From: Leptolyngbya boryana PCC 6306
GTDB taxonomy: Bacteria > Cyanobacteriota > Cyanobacteriia > Leptolyngbyales > Leptolyngbyaceae
DNA length: 64,000 nt
NCBI RefSeq assembly: GCF_000353285.1
Contig: NZ_KB731324.1
Span: forward strand, 3,304,577-3,368,576
Reading direction: 5' to 3'
The position numbers and the translations under genes are program-made. The notes beneath the pieces were generated by a model. That model worked only from the letters and a program-made list of their open reading frames with translations, ran no database searches and was not told where the DNA came from. Below are positions 35,965 through 45,633 of this stretch, piece after piece; the stretch's first letter is position 1; each line of letters begins with the position of its first letter.

Positions 35965-36798
35965 CTAACCCTCAATTTTCCGCGCAACTTGAACTGCTGC
36001 TAAGTTAGACAGTAGAATTTCACCGTTTAGTTTTTCCTCGATCGTCGTTCTCAATCCTGACAATAAAGCTTCTTTGACCTGTGGATCTAAAGAAACGTAG
36101 GGTGAATAGCTACTCAAAAGATCGAGATAGCGATCAACCTCATAGGTTCTTTCGCAAGGCATCAATTCTGTGACGGGAGCCTCAAATAATCCGGAATCAC
36201 TCACGAGTTTCCCTAATCCGCTCAAGATTTCAACTTGCTTATCTCGCCCTTCATACGCAGGTGCGATCGCAGGTGCATGAGCCTGATAGACTTCATTCAG
36301 GATTTGATAAATTTCATAGTTCGGTTCAAGCGACATATTCCAAAGCAACACTAGAGAACCTCCAGCCCGCAATGTTTTTGCTGCTTTCACATACTTAATA
36401 TCCGATGCAATCCAGTGCCACGCATTAGCAGCCAGCACAATCTGATAGGTTTCCGGCTGAACTTGCCACTCCTCAAAAGATTGAGGATAAAGCTTGACCT
36501 GCGGAAACTCGGCAAAATTTCGTTGAGCCACTCGGCAGAATTCTGGATTGGGTTCGACCGCATCGATCGCATAGCCTAACTTGGCAAAATCAACCGTTGC
36601 CGTCCCCGAACCACAGCCCACTTCAAGAATTTTCGAGTCGGGGGCAAGATTGGCAAGTTCAATCGATCGCTGAATGAGCATTTCAGGATAGCTCGGTCTT
36701 CCGCGATCGTAGGCTTCCACAACCGGAGAATACCAAATCTTCCGCTGTTCTAAATCCTTGTTTGAATACTCATTGAGAAGCTTGACCCAATCTGCCAT
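35965..36798 (-). CDS. Class I SAM-dependent methyltransferase
   Basis: About 277 residues. The Rossmann-type SAM site is plain: motif I ILEVGCGSGTATVDFAKLG near residue 65, the acidic motif II DAVEPNP, and motif post-I/III NAWHWI and LRAGGSLVLLW. This layout is common in ubiquinone- or small-molecule-type methyltransferases and the substrate cannot be named. ATG 36798 is preferred over 36813. The gene lies 16 bases beyond the end of crtW (36829) on the same strand and probably shares its transcript. Confidence 0.88.
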   Translation of the reverse strand: MADWVKLLNEYSNKDLEQRKIWYSPVVEAYDRGRPSYPEMLIQRSIELANLAPDSKILEVGCGSGTATVDFAKLGYAIDAVEPNPEFCRVAQRNFAEFPQVKLYPQSFEEWQVQPETYQIVLAANAWHWIASDIKYVKAAKTLRAGGSLVLLWNMSLEPNYEIYQILNEVYQAHAPAIAPAYEGRDKQVEILSGLGKLVSDSGLFEAPVTELMPCERTYEVDRYLDLLSSYSPYVSLDPQVKEALLSGLRTTIEEKLNGEILLSNLAAVQVARKIEG

Positions 36799-36828
36799 AA
36801 CATCATTCCGCAATCGTCATTCTCAAGC

Positions 36829-37593
36829 TTAGCCTTCTTCTTGAAGTTTGCGTTGATGTAATTCAGGAAGTTGCCACCAAGCGAGATCAGGGCGTTCATG
36901 ATGTTCTAAATGATAGCCAAAGTGGTAGCAGCTAATAAATGACCAGAAGGGTGACCAGCGAGTACTGGTCGCACGATTTTCGTTTTGATAGCCGCCTGCT
37001 GGCTCACGATGCGGTAGAAATGTCCCAAAGAAGAACAATTGAACGGAGCTGAGAATCGAAGGCACGACCCAAAACCAAGTTAAATTCGCTTCAGGAACGT
37101 GAAAGAGTCGATGCACAATGTGAAAGATGGCAATCAAAGAGATAATTCGCGTCCAACTCCAATAGCGCACCATGAAGTAGGAATACCATCCTAAAAGGCT
37201 TTTATTCTTGCCGTTGTGAAAGTCTGGATCGAGATCAGAAGCTGGATGTGCATGATGCTCCCAATGCGTTTTGATCATTGATTTCAATGAAAATAAAGCA
37301 TAGGCGCGCAATGCAATTGAGCCAATCAAGTCATTGAGTTTACGATTACTCGGCGAAACAGCGCCATGCATCGCATCGTGTGCGGTAATAAATAGCCCAG
37401 TGTATAGAAATGTTTGTAGTAAAAGCCCTGCAATTCTAAATGGGATTGATAATTGTGTAATATCAATACTGAGCAGTGTGAACAAGCTCACTGCCCAAAT
37501 TCCTAAAATCGTGAGTGCAACCCATACACCTCGATCGATTTGAATTTTAGAATCTTGACCCAATTGAGTTGGCGCTGAACGGAAGGAAACCAC
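36829..37593 (-). CDS. crtW: Beta-carotene ketolase, CrtW type
   Basis: A 254-residue membrane di-iron oxygenase of the fatty acid hydroxylase superfamily. The three histidine clusters of CrtW are present: HDAMHG (about residue 71), HWEHH-H (about 110) and HFGYHLEHHERPD near the end, along with DPDFH. CrtW adds keto groups to the beta-ionone rings of beta-carotene, giving echinenone or canthaxanthin, used in cyanobacteria for photoprotection including by the orange carotenoid protein. It starts at GTG 37593 with GGAG nine bases before. A general fatty acid desaturase is the alternative but fits less well. Confidence 0.85.
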   Translation of the reverse strand: MVSFRSAPTQLGQDSKIQIDRGVWVALTILGIWAVSLFTLLSIDITQLSIPFRIAGLLLQTFLYTGLFITAHDAMHGAVSPSNRKLNDLIGSIALRAYALFSLKSMIKTHWEHHAHPASDLDPDFHNGKNKSLLGWYSYFMVRYWSWTRIISLIAIFHIVHRLFHVPEANLTWFWVVPSILSSVQLFFFGTFLPHREPAGGYQNENRATSTRWSPFWSFISCYHFGYHLEHHERPDLAWWQLPELHQRKLQEEG

Positions 37594-37869
37594 AAGAAAA
37601 CTCCAGGAAAGATCGAGGTTGAAAAACCATCTTTACAAACTTTAACATTCATTATTGAGATTGAGGAATGCGATCGAAAACGCTTTCTGCTTCTCAATTT
37701 CTGAGTCGAGTTTATAAATTGCCTTGGATAACGCTATCTCCCTATGGGGCGAACCTTGTCTCTGTCGTAAAGACGGTACATTGATTGCAAAATCCTCAGA
37801 TCTGACAAAAGTGGGACGTATTTGTACCCATTCCCATCACACTAAAAATAGTTCTCATGTTTAAGGTTT

Positions 37870-38691
37870 ATGGCTTCTACTGTTCTGATTACTGGCGCAT
37901 CTCAAGGCATTGGTAAAGCAACTGCCCTTCAGTTTGCTCGAAATGGCTACAGCGTAATTATGGCTGCTCGAAATGTCGATCGCTTAAACGCAGCGGCTGA
38001 AGAAGTCAAGGCGATTGGTCAGAGCGTTACTGCGATTCCAACTGATACTCGCAATCCAGAACAAGTTCAGAAGCTCATTGATCAGTCGATCGCGCAGTAC
38101 GGCACGATCGATGTCCTCGTCAACAATGCGGGTGTGTATAGTTCAGGTCCAGCCGATAGTTTCTCACTAGAAGATTGGCATACAGTGATTGATACAAATC
38201 TTTGGGGGTATATTCACACAATTCAAGCTCTACTGCCGCACATGCTGGCTCAAGGTCGCGGCATGATTGTGAATGTTGCATCCGTGGGTGGGAAGGTTCC
38301 TATTCCCTATCTTGTGCCTTATTCGACGAGTAAATTTGCCGTGACTGGGCTGACTCAGAGTTTACAGTCTGAGCTTTCGCCGAAAGGGATTACTGTCTGT
38401 GGCATTTATCCGAGTCTGATCAAAAGTGATCTGATGGAGCGAGCGATTTTTCGCGGCAAGGATGAGGAAGATGCGATCGCACGCCGTAAGCAGTTAGAGC
38501 AGGTTTTGAGTGTTCCTGTGGTTGAGAAGCCAGAAGACGTAGCAAAGGCGATTTGGACAGCGGTCAAACATCGGAAAACGGATGTCATGGTCGGTTCTGC
38601 AAATATGTCACTGCTCTCAAGCCGCTTGTTCCCAGGCTTTTTACAATGGGCGATGCGGCGAACCTTTAAGAACAGTGACAAAGATTACTAA
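37870..38691 (+). CDS. Short-chain dehydrogenase/reductase
   Basis: A 273-residue classical SDR. Visible features are the NAD(P)-binding TGASQGIG (residues 8-15), an Arg after the second strand (AARN) that favours NADPH, NNAG, the catalytic Ser in NVASVGG and the YSTSK pair near residue 150. The C-terminus is extended with a possible membrane-associating segment (SRLFPGFLQWAMRR). The substrate is unknown. AAGG precedes the ATG by a few bases. It is divergent from crtW. Confidence 0.9.
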   Translation: MASTVLITGASQGIGKATALQFARNGYSVIMAARNVDRLNAAAEEVKAIGQSVTAIPTDTRNPEQVQKLIDQSIAQYGTIDVLVNNAGVYSSGPADSFSLEDWHTVIDTNLWGYIHTIQALLPHMLAQGRGMIVNVASVGGKVPIPYLVPYSTSKFAVTGLTQSLQSELSPKGITVCGIYPSLIKSDLMERAIFRGKDEEDAIARRKQLEQVLSVPVVEKPEDVAKAIWTAVKHRKTDVMVGSANMSLLSSRLFPGFLQWAMRRTFKNSDKDY

Positions 38692-38722
38692 AGAACAATC
38701 CTGAGCAAGAGAGATTGAAATC

Positions 38723-39271
38723 CTAATTCGGCTGCTTCGATGGGGGGCTAATCAGTCGAAACGAATTGAGAAAGACATCAATGCTTGTCGCCAGTCCTCG
38801 CTGCTGATTTTCCTGTGTCGTCGTGACATTGATAAAGTAAGCACGACGATCGACGAGATAAACCCGCCATTTTGCCACCATATTATCTGGCAGCTTAAAG
38901 TTCATTTCCCGTCCTGGGAACTCACCCAGTTTAATCGTGCGAAATGATAGGAGTTCGGCTTGTCCACGCGCTGCTCCTCGACGAATCCCTTCATAGACTT
39001 CGTTTTGCAGCTTTTTGTCCTCTCCGGGAGCAGCAGGTAAATTGAGAACTCCTACGGCATACCGTACCGATTCTGCATCTCGAATCAGTTCAAATTGGGT
39101 CAGTCCACTTTGTTTGCGCTCAGTCGGTGTACCGGGCATGACAATAGAAAAGCCATGACTCTTGGATGTGAATCGTTTCCAGATGCTCTCTTGAGCGCTG
39201 ACCGATCGCATTTCGACGATAGGCGATCCCAACACCAGCGCCAATCCCACTCCTACTTGCCAGCCTCGCAT
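38723..39271 (-). CDS. Exported PsbP/DUF1795-like protein
   Basis: A 182-residue protein with a signal peptide (residues 1-26, cleavage after VSA). The mature domain starts WKRFTSKSHGFSIVMPGTPTERK, has a central FPGREMNFKLP and ends in an FINVTTT ... FLNSFRLI pattern, which is the fold signature of PsbP/Mog1-like periplasmic domains. The specific role is unknown. Its ATG overlaps the hisB stop by one base (TGATG), so the two are translationally coupled although functionally unrelated as far as can be seen. Confidence 0.65.
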   Translation of the reverse strand: MRGWQVGVGLALVLGSPIVEMRSVSAQESIWKRFTSKSHGFSIVMPGTPTERKQSGLTQFELIRDAESVRYAVGVLNLPAAPGEDKKLQNEVYEGIRRGAARGQAELLSFRTIKLGEFPGREMNFKLPDNMVAKWRVYLVDRRAYFINVTTTQENQQRGLATSIDVFLNSFRLISPPSKQPN

Positions 39272-39903
39272 CACAGCACACCCTTTGAACTGGGAATTTC
39301 ATGTGCCCGTCGTGGATCGATTTCTACTGCCATTCGCAGCGATCTCGCAAATGCCTTAAACGTCGCTTCAATAATGTGATGCGAATTGATTCCATCAAGT
39401 TGGCGAAGGTGCAGCGTCATTTGAGCATGATTGATCACTGCCACAAAAAACTCTCGTACAAGCTGCGTATCATAGGTTCCCACCCGTTGCGTTGGAATCT
39501 CTAAGCCATAGCTCAGATGCGGACGACCTGAAAAATCAAGTGCAACTTGGATCAGTGCTTCGTCCAAAGGCGCAACGAAATGCCCAAACCGAACAATGCC
39601 TTTACGGTCGCCTAACGCTTTCGCGATCGCCATCCCCAACGTAATCCCGACATCCTCATTTGTATGGTGATCATCGATTTCGATATCGCCCGTTGCTTGC
39701 ACATCGAGATCAATCAATCCATGCGATGAGATTTGGTGCAGCATATGATCGAGAAACGGAATCCCTGTTTTGGCAACGCATTTTCCGGTGCCATCGAGAT
39801 TGACGGTCACTTGCACATCAGTTTCACCCGTCTTACGAGAGACAGAAGCAATCCGGGCAACCGAAAACGTTGAAGAAAGGGAGGGTCGATCGCTAGTCTG
39901 CAT
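39271..39903 (-). CDS. hisB: Imidazoleglycerol-phosphate dehydratase
   Basis: A 210-residue enzyme of histidine biosynthesis that dehydrates imidazole glycerol phosphate to imidazole acetol phosphate, using manganese. Diagnostic segments are [44 protein letters not shown] and [21 protein letters not shown]. The open frame continues upstream, but ATG 39903 (MQTSDRP) starts just before the conserved region, as in other cyanobacterial HisB. It is the first gene of a coupled pair with the exported PsbP-like gene and divergent from the HEAT-repeat gene. Confidence 0.96.
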   Translation of the reverse strand: MQTSDRPSLSSTFSVARIASVSRKTGETDVQVTVNLDGTGKCVAKTGIPFLDHMLHQISSHGLIDLDVQATGDIEIDDHHTNEDVGITLGMAIAKALGDRKGIVRFGHFVAPLDEALIQVALDFSGRPHLSYGLEIPTQRVGTYDTQLVREFFVAVINHAQMTLHLRQLDGINSHHIIEATFKAFARSLRMAVEIDPRRAHEIPSSKGVL

Positions 39904-40030
39904 AGTGGCAATCCAAAACGTAAAGCAAATCCCATTATAGATTTGTTCGGGAAGCCTCCCTTCATAGAGGCGGCACAGAACTCGGAATTCTGTCACAATG
40001 AAAATGCAATTTTTAAGTTTTGTAAAAAAT

Positions 40031-40702
40031 ATGAGTCTCAGCCTCAACCAAATCGCTCAGCAACTCGACAGTGACAGTACCCGCGATCGCATGGTAGCGC
40101 TTGCCAATCTGCGAGACATTCCGGCTGAGGACGCTGTGCCCTTGATTAAAAAAGTCTTGAATGATCAGAGTTTACAAATTCGATCGATGGCTGTGTTTGC
40201 GTTAGGAATTAAGCAAACCGATGAAAGTTTTCCGATCCTCCTCAATATTCTCGAAACCGAATCGGACTACGGGATTCGCGCAGATGCGGCTGGAGCATTG
40301 GGCTATTTAGAAGACATCAGAGCCTTTGAGCCATTGGTGCGACTGTTTTATGAAGATACCGACTGGCTTGTGAGATTTAGTGCAGCCGTTGCCTTGGGGA
40401 ATTTGAAAGATGCACGGGCGAAACAAGTACTAATGGAGGCATTAGACAGCGAAGAAATTGTCGTGCAGCAAGCTGCGATCGCGGCTTTGGGAGAGATTAA
40501 AGCCGTCGATGCGGTCAACGCAATTTTGCGCTTCGCTCAATCTGAAGATTGGTTGATTCGTCAACGATTGGCAGAGGCGTTGGGAAATATGCCCAGCGAG
40601 AAGAGTCTGTCTGCTTTGAAATATTTGGAAAAAGACGGTAATCCGAATGTGGCAGCAGCGGCTCGTGTCGCGCTAGAGCGTTTGAGTACTGAAAATATTT
40701 GA
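40031..40702 (+). CDS. HEAT-repeat protein
   Basis: A 223-residue protein built of five or six HEAT repeats (for example [26 protein letters not shown] and [28 protein letters not shown]). In cyanobacteria such proteins include phycobilin lyases and the phycobilisome-degradation factor NblB, so a phycobilisome role is plausible but not shown. The start is ATG 40031 (MSLSLNQ). A 17-base tandem duplication spans the stop codon: copies at 40683-40699 and 40700-40716 each carry TGA. Confidence 0.75.
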   Translation: MSLSLNQIAQQLDSDSTRDRMVALANLRDIPAEDAVPLIKKVLNDQSLQIRSMAVFALGIKQTDESFPILLNILETESDYGIRADAAGALGYLEDIRAFEPLVRLFYEDTDWLVRFSAAVALGNLKDARAKQVLMEALDSEEIVVQQAAIAALGEIKAVDAVNAILRFAQSEDWLIRQRLAEALGNMPSEKSLSALKYLEKDGNPNVAAAARVALERLSTENI

Positions 40703-40894
40703 GTACTGAAAATATTTGCGATCGTGTCTCAGTGAATTCTATACAAGTTGTTCAAGGCAGAGATTTTTCACCGGATTGGGAGAGACTAGCAGGGAAATGA
40801 TTGACAAGCATCCCTCTCGTTGTGTAATTTGCATGACTTAGGGATGCAAGTCAAATCGAGTATATAGTTCAAGTGACCTTCCCCTGACCTCACC

Positions 40895-42730
40895 ATGAAA
40901 AAATCCCCTTGGACTCGTTTGTTGGGCTTCTCGAAACAGATCGCTCCCAAAGCTGGCTGGCAATTTCTAGCCGTTGGGAGTTTACCGCTTCTGGTTGGGG
41001 CAGGTGCGATCGTTGCTTCAGGAAATCGCTGGCTGCCAACTGAAGTGGCTCCCCAGATTTCATCGCTGACTCCCACGTTCTTAGCCAACGAGCCGCCGCA
41101 ACTCAACTCTAGTTTGAGTGTCGCCATTGCTCCCGTTTGTGCCCAGGGGACGCAATTGGGATATCAAGCATCCACATCGATTCCCACTGATTTCAAACCA
41201 ACGACATTCAGAGCCAAATCATCTGAATTTGCGAAAGATTGGCAAGCAAAACTCGCAGAAGCACCGTTTCCGCAAATCAATCCAAGAGCGCGATTGGCAA
41301 AAGTTCCGATCCTGATGTATCACGACATCGTGGCGGAGAAAGAAGTCTTTTTTGATGTGACTCCTCAAGAGTTTGAGGCACATCTAAAATTGATTCAACA
41401 AAATGGGTTGACTCCGATTAGCTTGGATCAACTCGTCGAACATTTGAAAACTGGGATTCCTTTGCCTGCTAAGCCAGTCGTTCTCACCTTTGATGATGGT
41501 TACTTAGGACATTATAAATATGTCTATCCTTTATTGAAGAAGTACGGGTATCCGGGTGCGTTTTCGATTTATCCTGCCAAAATTGACAAGCCTAGAGGTC
41601 GTCCGGGGATGAATTGGGCGCAGATTCAGGAGATGGCGGCTGATCCGTTAATCACGATCGCATCGCACAGTGTCAATCATCCAGCAGATTTACGCGAGAT
41701 TAAGGATGATGCAAAGTTAGCGTTTGAGATGACCGAATCGAAACGGATGCTCGAAGCCAAGCTAGGAATTCCGATTCGATATTTTGTCTATCCAGAAGGC
41801 AAGAACGACGAGCGAGTTCAACAAGCTGCGATCGCGGCGGGGTATCAAGCGGCTTGGACAATGAGCGACGAGGCAAACTTGTTTGCAGCGGAGTCTGAGA
41901 ACTTATTCAATATTTCACGGATTGGACAGTCCCAAACTGAGAAAGTGATCGCCGAAGCCAACGGCGGACCTGCCATGACTTTCTTCAAAAATGGTCTGAA
42001 TTTCAGCGCACCTGTGGAGTTGACCAAGACCACCGTGAATAAAGTGCCCTTGATTTTGGCAGCCGGTGGAAAACCGACGACGATTCACGCGAAAACTCGG
42101 GCGCAGGTTGTAGAAATTAAGCAGGGAACGCCTGCGATCGCGGCAGTTGATGGGGGCTTTTTCTCGCTGGAATTTCTCGATTCTAATAAGATGATTGGAC
42201 CTGTGATGAGTTCTGCAACTGGCGAATTCGTTGCGGCTCCTCAAGGATCACTCTCTAAGTTAGAAGGGCGACCGCTCGTGTTAATTAACGATCAAACGAT
42301 TCGATATATCCCGTTTGATCCGTTGAAACACAACACGCGTGAGGGAGTCGAGGCAGAATTGCTTGGGGTGAAAGATGCATTTGTAGCAGGAGCTTGGTTA
42401 GTCAAAGATGGCAAACCTCAGTCGGCAGAGACATTTAGAGGATTGTTTGGCTTTGATGCAGAGCGCGATCGCGCGTTCTGGGGAATTGATCAAGCTGATC
42501 GTCCGGTTGTCGGAGTTTCGGGTGATTATGTCAACTCCGTGAATCTCGGTGAAGCGCTAGCAAAAGCAGGATTGCGAGAAGCCGTGATGCTCGATTCGGG
42601 AGCCAGTGCCGCGCTGGCATTCAAAGGGGAGTCGATGATGAGCTATACGCCCCGCCCAGTCCCTCATATTGTGGCATTGATGCCGCCTGTACAAACAGAT
42701 TCGGCTTGTCAAACGGCTGCAAAGCCCTAG
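40895..42730 (+). CDS. Polysaccharide deacetylase fused to phosphodiester glycosidase domain
   Basis: A 611-residue exported protein. An N-terminal hydrophobic segment (about 22-42) serves as signal or anchor. A NodB polysaccharide deacetylase domain (about 135-340) has VPILMYHDI, the metal-binding TFDDGY and SHSVNHP, and the RYFVYPEGK motif. The C-terminal domain (about 375-595) has the phosphodiester glycosidase (NAGPA/DUF2233) look: AAVDGGFFSLEFLD, GVSGDYVNSVNLGEALAKAGLREAVMLDSGASAAL. It may trim acetyl groups and phosphodiester-linked sugars of envelope polysaccharide. The pairing is uncommon. Confidence 0.82.
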   Translation: MKKSPWTRLLGFSKQIAPKAGWQFLAVGSLPLLVGAGAIVASGNRWLPTEVAPQISSLTPTFLANEPPQLNSSLSVAIAPVCAQGTQLGYQASTSIPTDFKPTTFRAKSSEFAKDWQAKLAEAPFPQINPRARLAKVPILMYHDIVAEKEVFFDVTPQEFEAHLKLIQQNGLTPISLDQLVEHLKTGIPLPAKPVVLTFDDGYLGHYKYVYPLLKKYGYPGAFSIYPAKIDKPRGRPGMNWAQIQEMAADPLITIASHSVNHPADLREIKDDAKLAFEMTESKRMLEAKLGIPIRYFVYPEGKNDERVQQAAIAAGYQAAWTMSDEANLFAAESENLFNISRIGQSQTEKVIAEANGGPAMTFFKNGLNFSAPVELTKTTVNKVPLILAAGGKPTTIHAKTRAQVVEIKQGTPAIAAVDGGFFSLEFLDSNKMIGPVMSSATGEFVAAPQGSLSKLEGRPLVLINDQTIRYIPFDPLKHNTREGVEAELLGVKDAFVAGAWLVKDGKPQSAETFRGLFGFDAERDRAFWGIDQADRPVVGVSGDYVNSVNLGEALAKAGLREAVMLDSGASAALAFKGESMMSYTPRPVPHIVALMPPVQTDSACQTAAKP

Positions 42731-42756
42731 GGTTAGAAAGTAGTGCATCAAATTGA

Positions 42757-42799
42757 AAAGAAGGCTGTTGTTCTGAATTCCAGAATGGCAGCCTTCTTT
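42757..42799 (+). terminator. Terminator hairpin
   Basis: AAAGAAGGCTG (42757-42767) pairs with CAGCCTTCTTT (42789-42799). A nested TTCTG/CAGAA stem sits in the loop. T residues close the 3' arm. It separates the deacetylase gene from the copper operon. Confidence 0.75.
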
Positions 42800-42831
42800 C
42801 TCATGCTTCAGACAGAATCTAAAAAAATAAC

Positions 42832-42863
42832 TTGACTCTCCAGCCCACTAGAGATTTCAGAAT
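42832..42863 (+). promoter_or_regulatory. Candidate MerR-type operator/promoter of the metal operon
   Basis: TTGACT (42832-42837) and CAGAAT (42858-42863) are spaced by 20 bases, the over-long spacing typical of MerR-activated promoters. Inside it, TCTCCAG (42837-42843) and CTAGAGA (42848-42854) form a 7-4-7 dyad with one mismatch. The regulator encoded at the end of the operon is the obvious binder. Confidence 0.55.
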
Positions 42864-42905
42864 GATCATATAAAGATTCCAAATTTCAGTTCAGGAGTTT
42901 GATTC

Positions 42906-43100
42906 ATGTCCTTACAACTTACGGTTCCGAATATGGCGTGTTCTGCTTGTAGCGATACGATTACCAGCGCGATCAAATCGATCGATCCAACTGCGATCGT
43001 GACCGCTGATCCCAAAACTAAACTTGTCCAAATCGAGACACAGGCTTCAGAAACCGCCGTAAAACAAGCGATTACGGATGCAGGTTACACGGTTGCTTAG
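42906..43100 (+). CDS. Heavy-metal-associated (HMA) copper chaperone
   Basis: A 64-residue ferredoxin-like metallochaperone with the metal-binding MACSAC (residues 11-16) near the N-terminus, related to Atx1/CopZ. Such proteins bind Cu(I) through the CxxC pair and hand it to CPx-type ATPases. AGGAG sits about eight bases upstream of the ATG. It is first in the operon, 20 bases before the ATPase gene. Confidence 0.9.
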   Translation: MSLQLTVPNMACSACSDTITSAIKSIDPTAIVTADPKTKLVQIETQASETAVKQAITDAGYTVA

Positions 43101-43120
43101 TTCTTTTCCCAATTTGTCTT

Positions 43121-45382
43121 ATGGAAACCACCACGCTCAAACTTCAAGGCATGAGTTGTGCCGCCTGCGCGAAGAATATTGAAGATGCGATTCGCTCAGT
43201 TGAGGGTGTCAATGAGTGCAACGTCAATTTTGGCGCAGAGCAAGCAACGATCGCTTACGATTCTCGCAAAACCAATCTAGCTGAGATTCAGCAAGCTGTT
43301 GATGACGCAGGTTATTCTGCTCAGCCGATGCAAGAGAATGTGCTAGCGGATGAAGAGGATGCAGACCAGCGAGAACGACAAGTTCAAAATCGCAAGTTGC
43401 GCCGCAAAGTCTGGGTCGCTTGCATCATCAGCGCTGTGTTGGTGATCGGGTCGCTTCCTGCCATGCTCGGACTGCCGATTCCCTGGATTCCGATGGAGTT
43501 GCATGATCCACTGACTCAGTTGATATTGACAACGCCTGTGCTGTTTTGGTGTGGTGCGTCTTTTTTTATCCATGCCTGGAAAGCTCTGAAGCGACACACT
43601 GCGACGATGGATACCTTAGTTGCGATCGGGACGGGTTCTGCTTACCTATATTCTCTATTTCCAACGTTTTTTCCACAGTGGTTTATCGCTCAAGGGCTTA
43701 CTCCAGACGTTTACTTTGAAGCGGCATGTGTGATTATTGCGCTGCTTTTACTAGGTCGGTTGTTAGAACATCGTGCTAAAGGACGCACTTCTGAGGCGAT
43801 TCGTAAACTGATTGGGTTGCAGGCAAGAACAGCGCGCGTGATTCGCCAAGGACAGGAGATGGATGTCCCGATCGCGGAAGTGACGGTCGGAGATCTCGTG
43901 ATTGTGCGTCCTGGTGAAAAGATTCCGGTCGATGGGGAGATTATTGAAGGTCGATCGACGATCGAGGAATCGATGGTTACAGGTGAAAGTGTGCCTGTGA
44001 GTAAACAAGTTGGCGATGAGGTGATTGGAGCGACCTTAAATAAAACAGGTCGCTTTATCTTCAGAGCAACACGAGTGGGCAAAGATACCTTTCTCGCTCA
44101 GATTGTGAAACTGGTGCAACAAGCACAAGGCTCAAAAGCTCCGATTCAACGCTTGGCAGATCAAGTGACCGGATGGTTCGTCCCGGTGGTAATAGCCATT
44201 GCGATCGCAACGTTTATTCTCTGGTACAACGTCATGGGCAATGTGACGATGGCGTTGATTCCGACAGTTGGCGTGCTTATTATTGCCTGTCCCTGTGCAT
44301 TAGGTTTAGCAACTCCGACCTCGATTATGGTCGGTACGGGTAAAGGTGCAGAGAATGGCATCTTAATCAAAGGAGCAGAGAGTTTAGAACTGGCGCATAA
44401 ACTACAAACGATCGTTCTCGACAAAACTGGAACAATTACCCAAGGGAAACCAACGGTCACGGATTTTGTTACGGTTCGAGGGACTGCGAATCGTAATGAA
44501 TTAAATCTGCTCCGTTTAGCTGCTGCGATCGAGCAAAACTCAGAACATCCCTTAGCAGAAGCAGTCGTGCACTATGCACAAGCTCAAACTGTCGAACTCA
44601 CGAGCGCCCAAGACTTTGAAGCGATCGCGGGAAGTGGAGTTCAAGGTTATGTCGCGGATCAACTGATTCAGATTGGCACACATCGCTGGATGACAGAATT
44701 AGGCATTGAGACGAGCATTTTGCGATCGCAGTGGGATCGACTCGAATCACTGGGCAAAACGGTTGTCTGGATTGCGGTCGATCGCCAAGTTGAAGCAATT
44801 ATGGGGATCGCAGATGCGGTTAAACCTTCGTCGATTTCTGCAATTCGTGCTTTACAAAAGCTCGGCTTAGAAGTCGTCATGCTGACGGGAGACAATCGCC
44901 GGACTGCTGATGTGATTGCACGCGAGGTGAATATTCAGCGGGTGTTTGCAGAAGTCCGCCCTGATGAAAAAGCTGCAACTGTTGAAACTTTGCAATCTGA
45001 AGGCAAAATTGTTGCGATGGTGGGTGATGGCATCAATGATGCGCCTGCTCTTGCACAAGCAGATGTGGGAATCGCGATCGGAACCGGAACCGATGTTGCG
45101 ATCGCGGCGAGTGATATCACTCTAATTTCTGGGGACTTACAAGGCATTGTGACTGCCATTCAACTCAGTCGTGCCACGATTCGCAACATTCGGCAAAATC
45201 TGTTCTTCGCGTTTATCTATAACGTGGCAGGCATTCCGATCGCAGCAGGCATTCTCTATCCGTTCTTCGGTTGGTTGCTCAGCCCAATTATTGCAGGAGC
45301 AGCGATGGCATTTAGCTCTGTTTCCGTGGTTACGAACGCGCTCCGACTTCGCAATTTTCAACCCAAGCCCTTTGGAAGATGA
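43121..45382 (+). CDS. Copper-type P1B ATPase
   Basis: A 753-residue membrane pump. One N-terminal HMA domain carries GMSCAAC (C13/C16). Eight membrane helices follow the P1B layout, with the CPC motif at 390-392. The soluble loop has the actuator TGES, the phosphorylation site D434 in [15 protein letters not shown] and the [10 protein letters not shown] hinge. The last helices contain YN and MAFSSVSV, the signature of Cu(I)-exporting (P1B-1) pumps such as CopA, PacS and CtaA. It could export copper or load it into thylakoids, and sequence alone does not decide. Its stop overlaps the next start by four bases. Confidence 0.93.
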   Translation: METTTLKLQGMSCAACAKNIEDAIRSVEGVNECNVNFGAEQATIAYDSRKTNLAEIQQAVDDAGYSAQPMQENVLADEEDADQRERQVQNRKLRRKVWVACIISAVLVIGSLPAMLGLPIPWIPMELHDPLTQLILTTPVLFWCGASFFIHAWKALKRHTATMDTLVAIGTGSAYLYSLFPTFFPQWFIAQGLTPDVYFEAACVIIALLLLGRLLEHRAKGRTSEAIRKLIGLQARTARVIRQGQEMDVPIAEVTVGDLVIVRPGEKIPVDGEIIEGRSTIEESMVTGESVPVSKQVGDEVIGATLNKTGRFIFRATRVGKDTFLAQIVKLVQQAQGSKAPIQRLADQVTGWFVPVVIAIAIATFILWYNVMGNVTMALIPTVGVLIIACPCALGLATPTSIMVGTGKGAENGILIKGAESLELAHKLQTIVLDKTGTITQGKPTVTDFVTVRGTANRNELNLLRLAAAIEQNSEHPLAEAVVHYAQAQTVELTSAQDFEAIAGSGVQGYVADQLIQIGTHRWMTELGIETSILRSQWDRLESLGKTVVWIAVDRQVEAIMGIADAVKPSSISAIRALQKLGLEVVMLTGDNRRTADVIAREVNIQRVFAEVRPDEKAATVETLQSEGKIVAMVGDGINDAPALAQADVGIAIGTGTDVAIAASDITLISGDLQGIVTAIQLSRATIRNIRQNLFFAFIYNVAGIPIAAGILYPFFGWLLSPIIAGAAMAFSSVSVVTNALRLRNFQPKPFGR

Positions 45383-45633
45383 AAAACACACTCATTGCTA
45401 TTTTAGGATTACTTTTGATGAATCGTGCAGTGGCTCAAACTCCTCACAACATGGAAATGCAGCCTGCTCAAACTGGACAGTTCCATCGCATCGAACAGCC
45501 GCTTGAGAATAAAGCGATCGTCACTTTAGGCGGGATAGGATTAATCAGTCTAGAACTGTGGTGGTTCCTATCGAGCAAACCTAAACGTCGCAAGGGTTCG
45601 CCTCAAAGCGAAATTCAAACAGGAGAGAACTAA
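45379..45633 (+). CDS. Small Met/His-bearing membrane protein of the copper operon
   Basis: An 84-residue protein with a signal-like N-terminal helix (residues 3-19, ending AVAQ), a short extracytoplasmic loop with HNMEM and a QFH (about 22-38), a second membrane helix ([20 protein letters not shown], about 47-66) and a basic tail. The Met/His loop could bind Cu(I) outside the membrane, which is inference from position and composition. Its ATG overlaps the ATPase stop (ATGA), and its stop overlaps the MerR start (TAATG). Confidence 0.65.
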   Translation: MKNTLIAILGLLLMNRAVAQTPHNMEMQPAQTGQFHRIEQPLENKAIVTLGGIGLISLELWWFLSSKPKRRKGSPQSEIQTGEN

